The notes under the pieces are model-generated. The model was not told the DNA's origin, did not search any database, and saw only the letters and a program-made list of their open reading frames with translations. From Batrachochytrium dendrobatidis JAM81 (taxonomy: Eukaryota > Chytridiomycota > Chytridiomycetes > Rhizophydiales), in NCBI RefSeq assembly GCF_000203795.2, contig NW_006281103.1, forward strand, positions 1,063,658-1,127,657: a stretch of 64,000 bases of DNA. Reading direction: 5' to 3'. This document shows positions 57,296-64,000 of this stretch, piece by piece. The translations under genes and the position numbers were made by a program. The stretch's first letter is position 1. Every line of letters starts with the position of its first letter.

Positions 57296-59166
57296 AGTTG
57301 CTGTAAATGAATGTTCGTAAGGGAAGAAGAAAAATGGTGCTCATGTTGAGCTCGTGACGGCTGCTGCCATGCACTGTTCAAATTTCAATTGGTTTTGGCT
57401 AAATATGCTGAATTTTTGCCCATAATTGCACTTGTTTGCCATTTTCTTTTCTTCCTAAACACGTGCTTTTCACTAGCTGATTTTTAATTGGACAGAAATA
57501 TAATTCTCCGCGGAAAATTATTCACGTGATAGAACCATTGTGTTTTATCGAGTTCACGATCGCTTATAATTGCTCAAATTGTCATGTTTAGAATCGATTT
57601 GATTTGATTTGATAAATCTGGGCATGATATGCTCCAAGATTCCACAAACTGACATAGTACTTTAAGTGAATACATCAAGCCATACGACTCTGTTTAATCA
57701 GAATCACGGCTAGCTCTAAAGCTGTATTCATGTAAAATGAAGCACTTGCAGTCACCATTTGTTCTGGAATAAACATTGATTAAATATTCATTGTTTTCCT
57801 ACTAGAAATTGACTGTTTCTTTAATTCCTAGTGTTTGCAATCGCACATTTACAAACTCATTTATTCAATTGTCAGCAGGGTTTAAAATGGACAATATAAA
57901 CCTATACTTTGTGACATTGTTGGACGGTTGGCAGATCATATTGAATCAGTGAATGTGTAGTTTTGTCAAGGAGTTCCAACAATACACTGCAGTAAATTTA
58001 ATGTGAATGATGGTTCCATGAGACTGGCAGTTTATTATGTATTTTACGTATGGCTGATAGTACACCAGACGAGATTCTTGAAGTCTAGTGCACCATTCAA
58101 TTATTATGAGAATTTAGATTGATAGCAATTGTAGATAGTGAAGATGAGCTAGTTAAAATGTACAATCTGATAAAATGGCAATTATTCAAATTGATTGTAG
58201 CATTTTCACACTTGCATCGACTGCGACTATTCGCTTGAAAGGTAAATGACGACTAATTGGCTAGATCGATCGATAACATATTGAATGAAGAGTGATTTTG
58301 GCAGCACTGACACTCGTACAACGTAGCATTTTAATTCGCTTGGCTACGGATTACAATCATTAGCATAACCGAATTCAATCACCTCATACTGGATCTCGCT
58401 TGATATCAGCTTCAACTCGTCCATACTATTATTGTTGGTCGTAGTACTTCTCTCAACCTCATAACTAACGCAGTATCCACGAATGTAAGATATGATTGTA
58501 TATGAATTAGTTGATTTGAACATACCAGCCAGCTGGTATTCAGATTCTACTTTCATGCAAGCAAGAAGTCGCTCTTACTCATCCACTCGCACTTGATTGT
58601 AGTTATATCTCATTAAACAAGGACTCGAGTGTTTTGATATATTAGGTATGAAGGCATCTAAACGTATGGTTGATAGTTGGGTTCATGAGTTTACAAGTCA
58701 TGATGCATAATTATGCTTTTGGATGGACGTACCAATCAGTACTATTACAGATGGATTGGTATTAAATAGAGAGAGGTTGCCACATTCCATTAATAACCAA
58801 GCCACATTTTTATATTGAAGAGCAGCAATCTTCCTTGACTACTCCCTATTTTGCTTGCTAAACGGACAGTTGCAAGCCTTGTTCGATCCAAGTGTAGTCC
58901 TTAAACCATTCCTTTTAAAAGGATGGTCTGGCCCTATTTACTTTTGAATCGTCCTTAAATGTATGCATGCATTGGATGGTGGCTTGTTTCTCGACGATGC
59001 AAGATTAAAACCCAATTTTTATCACTTTTGATTACCACACACTCGCAACTTTTATCAACTGCTGTCTGGTGTAATTTGACATCCTTGAATTGGTGATCCC
59101 GCATTACACCCGCTAATCCTTTGTATCAGTTGCAGTTTAAATTCAATCAGACTGCTGGATTTATTC
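57296..59166. other. intergenic, 1.9 kb, contains MITE-like element B
   Basis: Holds the eL36 promoter, a decayed element end at 57653-57676 (AGTACTTTAAGTGAATACATCAAG, like the right end of element A), element B at 57724-58050, and the upstream region of the Mdv1-like gene. The open frame at 58344-58556 (-) has no motif and contains a GTAAGAT site; I do not call it. Confidence 0.5.
57724..58050. mobile_element. MITE-like element B (one end deleted)
   Basis: Inverted, near-identical copy of element A. The left end is complete (GTATTCATGTAAAATGAAGC). At the right, GTATTTT runs directly into ACGTATGG, whereas element A has an extra 18 bases (AGTTTAGTATTTCATTTT) at this point, so most of the right terminal repeat has been lost by a small deletion between TTTT runs. 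327 bp remain. Confidence 0.85.
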
Positions 59167-59967
59167 ATGACGAATGACAGTCTGTCTAGCAACAACCTTC
59201 GCGGTTGTACTAATGTAGCTGGTGCCAATAGTAGCGTTGGTGCTGGCAGTGATTGCGCAGTGATGCATTGCGATCACTACCGAGCAGGTATCAACAACTA
59301 TTCGGTATTGACGGTATCTGCAACTGGTGGAGAGACTAATATGGATTCCAAATTCTTGCCATTGGATCTACTGCAATCACCCGTTCATGACAGTGATAGT
59401 CATAATGATAATCTTGAATCAAAACTCTTTTCTAAATCAATGTTCATGGAACCCAATCTCCTACATTCAAGCGATCCTGCTTGCCTATACCCTTTGCCTG
59501 AATACTTGCGCCATTCACCTATGTTATCCACAGCTGAAGATGTGCAGCATCATCCACCCAACTACAGCCAATTTACCGATTTAGATTATCAACTTGCATT
59601 GAATCGTACGATGGATCTGACTTACTCATTGCCACATACTGAATTTCTTGGTGCTCCTGCAACGCTTTCCAATGCACAGCAGTTACAAGTGGCATCCCTT
59701 TTGACGACACCCATATTCCCTTCATCCACTTCTGCACTAGGAAAAGGCCTTTACGGTTCTACTATGAACACGGCATCCATCACTGCATTTTTCTCTAATC
59801 CATGGAGCTCCATCAGTACAATTGGATCATCCGTTTCTCCTGTGGTTGAAAAAATGGTAAATATCGGAACAAACACTTGGGCCAGCATTCCAGTAAACCG
59901 AGATCTCTTTGATGCGCAGGAACAGACCAACCATCTCGACCAACATCCCGCTGCTACTGATATGTGA
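59167..59967 (+). CDS. probable 5' exon of the Mdv1-like gene
   Basis: Open frame of 266 codons starting MTNDSLSSNNLRGCTN, Ser/Asn/Leu-rich, ending at a good donor (GATATGTGAGT, phase 2). It contains a helix-prone stretch ITAFFSNPWSSISTIGSSVSPVVEKMVNIGTNTWASI, similar in character to the N-terminal Fis1-binding part of fungal Mdv1 proteins. Acceptors inside the next open stretch (for example ...GCAACCAG near 60411) are also phase 2, so the two could form one protein across an intron of about 440 nt. It could instead be a separate gene; phase agreement alone is weak evidence. Confidence 0.4.
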   Translation: MTNDSLSSNNLRGCTNVAGANSSVGAGSDCAVMHCDHYRAGINNYSVLTVSATGGETNMDSKFLPLDLLQSPVHDSDSHNDNLESKLFSKSMFMEPNLLHSSDPACLYPLPEYLRHSPMLSTAEDVQHHPPNYSQFTDLDYQLALNRTMDLTYSLPHTEFLGAPATLSNAQQLQVASLLTTPIFPSSTSALGKGLYGSTMNTASITAFFSNPWSSISTIGSSVSPVVEKMVNIGTNTWASIPVNRDLFDAQEQTNHLDQHPAATDM

Positions 59968-60378
59968 GTGCATTTTATTACTGCGTATGAACACGCATTT
60001 GAATAGATTCACCAGAGTAACCAGTCAATCTTGACAATGAGTTACTACTCGACTCCATCTTATCTGAATCTTATGCCACGAGTGATTCCATTGACTTGAA
60101 TGGCCATCAAGAGCCATTGCTCTTGTCCATCTAGAAAAATCCTCCCTTTCAACTCATATTAACCCTAATCATCCCTATCAGTATGCTGCTTGTGATGAAT
60201 AGTTCATGTCTTGAGCTTCACGTGCACAATGCTCTGCATTGTGAAGTCGACTTTGATTCTTGATCCACTTGCTGATAGGCTTGTTCTGTTGGTCTTGCAT
60301 CTGGCCAGTAACAGCTTGTGTTTGATATCATTCAATATCATTCAATTCTATTGATTTCATTGTACTGACACTATCTGA

Positions 60379-63001
60379 ATGCAACATCTAACTAGTTTTG
60401 CTGCAACCAGCAGTTTTAATACAACTCAAGAATCAACAGCAACTGTCGACCTACATCTTCCATTGACTGATTCAGAAACACCTTCTGCTGATAATAGCAA
60501 CGGGCTTCGTCTATTAGATCATTCCATGACACCAGAAACCATGACACTTGAATTGGAACAGCGTTCTAGTACATCTGAAGCATCGTTACCACTTAGCAAT
60601 GAAGCAAATCATGTTCCCAACTCACAATCCACTGCTGCCTTTTTAAAATCACAATCATCTACTTGTATTCTTGACGACCCATCAGATACCGAAGGAGGAA
60701 TTACTTTTTATCAGGGCTTTAGAGCCTCTCATCCTCGCCTATCTAAACCACGAGCTAAACCCGACCAATTGACATCTGGACGAGGATCGCCCACTCGTGC
60801 ACTTCTCACATTGGGTCAGTTGATGTTTTCATCTCGAAAACAACCTCGAAACCCTACACCCACTATTCTGTCCACTCACTCTCCATCATCCACTCTGATT
60901 AAACATACCAATCCTAAATCTACCACTAGAATTCCAAATCAGCCACTTTTACCCGCACCTAATCAGGAACTCAGACAGCAACAGCACCCTTCACTGGCTG
61001 TAGCTAAATCACGTATACCTGAAAAGGCTCGACATCATTCATCCATGCTACAAAACATCACCCGTATTTTCTCTGAGCTTTTGAGTGAGCGTGATGTGCT
61101 CATTTCTGAGGCAGACGAACTTGAGGAAACCAGAGTGAGTTAAACTTTGATTTGCTTGCATGATCTCTTTGATAATCGTACTGATCTCTGCTTGATTGTA
61201 GAATTGCCTCGACTCTGAGCTGCAGAGTGTCGAAGACCAGATTGCACAGCTAACTACGCGCAAACAAGAACTTTCCGAATCACTGCGTAGCATAGTTCAA
61301 CGTGAGCTTAGAATTTCTGAAATGGTAGACTCGCTGGATGAGCGTATTGGCACCATTGGCGACCAAACAATCAGAGTAGAAAAAGCCATTCGTACTATTC
61401 GTGATGACTCTGTTCTTCTTCTTGAGCGACTTGAGGCTGACATCCCTACCAACTCTTGCATGAAGACATTAGTGGGTCACACTGATTCAGTTGAATGTGT
61501 GCATTTTGAGTCGCCGCGTGCTCTAATGGTTTCTGGATCTGCAGACAAGACTGTTCGTGTTTGGGACTTGACAACATATGGCTGCGCTGCTGTTTTGACT
61601 GGTCACACTGGTGAGTTTAAGTTGCACAATATACTAACAAAGCAATACATGTTTAGCTTACACGCGTGACTTGAACTTTGTATACTAGGCTGGATCAGAG
61701 CAGTTCAAGTTCGTGGAACAACAGTGATTTCTGGCTCAAGCGATCATACCCTTCGACAGTGGAAAGTGAATGGGTTTCACAATTTGAATCACGACTCTGA
61801 GCATGAGACTGGATTGCCTACCACCAGTAGTAAAGACCTTCAGCTTGTTCGAGCTTCTAGTTTGCGCACATCCTTTGACGACCATGAAAACAGGGATGAT
61901 GATGACTATGATGGGTCTTCTCGTGGCGGATGCCATGTGCATACATATGAGGGACATACTGGCGGGATCACATCACTTATGTTTGATGATAAAACACTGT
62001 TTTCCGGATCTTCTGACCAAACTATTCGACAATGGGACATTCAAACAGGAAAGGCTTTGAAGGTTTTCCAGGTTGGATTTGGACATGGCAGCAATGTAGA
62101 TGCCATTGACGTTTTTGAAACGGTTTCTCAATCTGACTATTGCAACGAATACCCAAATGCATCATCACATCAACCTGCAGCTACTACTTTATCGGTTCCT
62201 TATTCTGCTCTTTTTGGTCAACCTGAATTTGAAGGTTGGACACAAATTGACGATGCCAAGTCTACAGCACAACCTCTGCGTTCAAATATCTATTCAGCCG
62301 ACTTTGATTTTTATTCAGCTTCTGTGAGCCATACACCTGCCTTGACCCCAGTTGCAAAAGACACTTTTAGTGGACAAGCATTTGGAAACGTGTCGACCTC
62401 ATCGCTAACATATCATGGTGCAGACGCATGGCGATCGACATCATCGAGCGATGAGTACTATGACATTACTGGCGCCAATACATCTCATGTGAGTGTTCAA
62501 TCCATTCATGCCAATAGTGGACATGTTGCAAGTCTATATTTCCAGCAACATCTGATGGCATCAGGACATGGAAACGGCACAGTGAGGCTATGGGATTTGC
62601 GCATGAATAGCGAAAAGCCATATCAAGTGATTCATGGTCATTCAGGCAGTGTTAACGGAGTATGGTTTGATGATGATCAGCTTATTACCGGAAGTGCGGA
62701 TCGCACAGTCAAAGTATGGGATCTCCGGAACAATATTCAGACGCCATCTATATCACTGTGCGAAATGAGAGTGGGAGGATCTGTTACTGCAATTGCGTGT
62801 GATCGTACAAGAGTGATAGTAGCATGCGGGGAAGTGGGCGTGGCTCTTCTTCGTAGGAATACCACTGGACAAGCCCTACTAAGTCATTGTACGACATTGG
62901 TAGGACACGATCGACCTGTGGGTGCTGTTAGAGTGGTTGGTGATACCTTGGTTTCTGGTGCAATGGACCAGACTGTTCGTGTATGGCGAGTAGAGATTTG
63001 A
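60379..63001 (+). CDS. Mdv1/Caf4-like mitochondrial fission WD40 protein
   Basis: Adaptor that links Fis1 on the mitochondrial outer membrane to the dynamin Dnm1. Three exons (60379-61139, about 61201-61611, about 61689-63001). A disordered Ser/Pro-rich N-terminus contains GITFYQGFRASHP, matching the YSLFQGFxASLP motif of fungal Mdv1. A coiled coil follows (LLSERDVLISEADELEETR NCLDSELQSVEDQIAQLTTRKQELSESLRS) and then a WD40 propeller: KTLVGHTDSVECVHFESPRALMVSGSADKTVRVWDL, GSSDQTIRQWDIQTGKALKVFQ, MASGHGNGTVRLWDLR and MSGAMDQTVRVW-like final blade. A poorly conserved insert of about 150 residues splits the propeller. The ATG at 60379 may be only an internal methionine if 59167-59967 is the first exon. 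Confidence 0.82.
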
Positions 63002-63427
63002 CTTTGAGCATTGATTAAACAAATTTGTCTGAAATTGTTTAAATATGAAAAATCATGATAGTTTGGGTTAATCGGTAGTATTAGAAAGTCAACCACAATC
63101 TGACAGACTTTACTAGAGGGCTGTATTGGTAGTGTTTGTTTTCAGTAATACGGTCAAATTTCCATTCAATTGTTCATCACCATTTTTTGGGTTTGGTTAA
63201 GCTTGTTGAAAAGGGCGTCCATGACCGCAAAATTTAAGGGTTACAAAGCAAGTTGTGTGGATACTACGTTTGTTCAGTATACAAGTCGAGTAGATTTGAT
63301 ATAAGCTTGCGGCTTGGTGACTGTGTAAAACTAAGCCTAAGGGCGAGTTTAGCTTTTCAACCCACTCCATAAAACTTATAGATTGACAGTTGTTTACTTT
63401 GAATCGCAATTGCAAACCTATTAGAGA

Positions 63428-64000
63428 ATGCCTGCATTATCTAACTCGCCAACTCCATTGATGCGCATTCACTGTCCTTCGGACATTGTTTCAAAAGAGT
63501 TTTATGTGCCTTGGATGAATTCGAATACTCAGACCATAAGTACCAATCCATTTGCTTGCGCTACCCAAGAATCAGTTCACTACTTTTGGCAGCTTACAAA
63601 AAATAACACTTCACCTACACCTTCTGCAGTCCGTATGCTTTGCCATTCATGTCCACTCAGTTCCAGCTCTTCTGATTTCGCCAAGTCTGGATGCGTTCCC
63701 AATATTGGCAAAGAAACGGTCGTCAACAATGTCACCATTCAATCTGAGCGATTATTTGGATGCAGTCAAGGAACTGTTATGGGTCCAGCTCCTGTTGTCG
63801 ATGGCAATCTTCATTTAGAACCAACTCCCGGCACATCTGTTTTAATCCAATCGCTTGTATCCGACTGTCCTGAGACGAATGATCCTTCATCTTCTTTATA
63901 CACTATAGCCGCGCCCACCCTAAACGTCAGTTCAACCGAAATTTCACGAAAATCGACAGTTCGATATGCTTACTCCGTTTTTCGAGCTGACAAGTATTCC
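63428..64000 (+). CDS. hypothetical protein, 5' part (cut by window edge)
   Basis: From the ATG at 63428 one frame stays open for all 191 codons to the window end. It begins MPALSNSPTPLMRIHCPSDIVSKEF and is rich in Ser, Thr, Pro and Asn, with scattered cysteines (LCHSCPLSSSS). No domain recognised; the frame length, codon usage and the absence of stops make it likely to be coding. The 3' end and any conserved domain lie beyond the window. The 425-bp spacer before it (63003-63427) shows nothing else. Confidence 0.6.
   Translation, partial: MPALSNSPTPLMRIHCPSDIVSKEFYVPWMNSNTQTISTNPFACATQESVHYFWQLTKNNTSPTPSAVRMLCHSCPLSSSSSDFAKSGCVPNIGKETVVNNVTIQSERLFGCSQGTVMGPAPVVDGNLHLEPTPGTSVLIQSLVSDCPETNDPSSSLYTIAAPTLNVSSTEISRKSTVRYAYSVFRADKYS

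Noticed and set aside
58344..58556. 70-codon open frame (-) between element B and the Mdv1-like gene
   Set aside because: Short, no recognised motif, no clear neighbours or splice partners; chance is sufficient explanation in this spacer.
60019..60135. Short open stretch (NLDNELLLDSILSESYATSD...) that could be a last exon for 59167-59967
   Set aside because: Junction phase does not match the donor at 59967, and an open run of about 35 codons is expected by chance.
1..64000. CRISPR arrays, bacterial operons, phage or viral genes, secondary-metabolite clusters
   Set aside because: Spliced eukaryotic genes throughout; no regularly spaced repeats of CRISPR type, no polyketide or peptide synthetase modules, no viral structural or replication genes recognised.

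Overview
This is a gene-dense nuclear contig from a fungus, most likely a flagellated (zoosporic) chytrid. Most genes are split by short GT-AG introns of about 40-110 nt. The gene set is fungal: Swd1/RBBP5, a Met30/sconB-type F-box protein, a Mdv1-like fission adaptor, a Chs4/Skt5-like chitin synthase regulator and an RTC4-domain protein. A large CCDC180-type coiled-coil protein, a family tied to cilia and flagella, points to an organism with motile zoospores. A secreted coiled-coil protein with an apparent Lys-Arg processing site recalls the lineage-specific secreted proteins of Batrachochytrium. Genus is inference; no search could be run.

Layout, left to right. 1-1578: 5' part of a protein kinase (-). 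2931-5519: SUMO E1 subunit UBA2 (+). 6070-9181: ORC1 (-). 9436-11701: COMPASS subunit RBBP5/Swd1 (-). 12393-14151: Cys3/Zip1-type bZIP factor (-). 14488-17307: AGC kinase with an N-terminal membrane segment (-). 18149-18643: acylphosphatase (+). 18774-20261: IMP4 (-). 20425-20891: mS34-like mitoribosomal protein (+). 21014-27165: CCDC180 (-). 27768-28530: RBM48-like (+). 28664-30557: Met30/sconB (-). 30859-35472: SPO22/ZIP4 (+). 35655-37560: NDUFAF7/MidA (+). 37771-38452: eL15 (-). 39949-40581: secreted protein (+). 40931-41575: ZNHIT3/Hit1 (+). 41677-43670: DPH2 (-). 44229-46657: RTC4-domain protein (+). 47061-47546: FMC1 (-). 47835-50180: Chs4/Skt5 (-). 52309-54900: type II PI 4-kinase (+). 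55354-56376: UBL-WLM metalloprotease (+). 56474-57295: eL36 (-). 59167-63001: Mdv1-like protein (+). 63428-64000: start of an unknown gene (+), cut by the window edge.

Most genes are unrelated housekeeping functions. One functional link stands out: the bZIP factor has the Cys3/MetR-type basic region, and the Met30/sconB/Scon-2 F-box protein is the known negative regulator of that factor class in other fungi, so both arms of a sulphur-assimilation circuit lie about 15 kb apart.

The main non-genic discovery is a family of short inverted-repeat elements (MITE-like, about 210-410 bp). Their ends read roughly GTATTCACGTAAAATG. I count six element bodies and four solo or decayed ends. Two copies (46680-47031 and 57724-58050) are almost identical over about 320 bp and lie in opposite orientation; a third (40637-40864) has TA on both sides like Tc1/mariner insertions. 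Several abut start or stop codons. Other unusual structure: two 20-bp palindromes in a 55-bp tandem repeat between Met30/sconB and SPO22; three introns that need GC-AG splicing to keep the reading frame; and four AGCCCTT motifs upstream of the secreted-protein gene.
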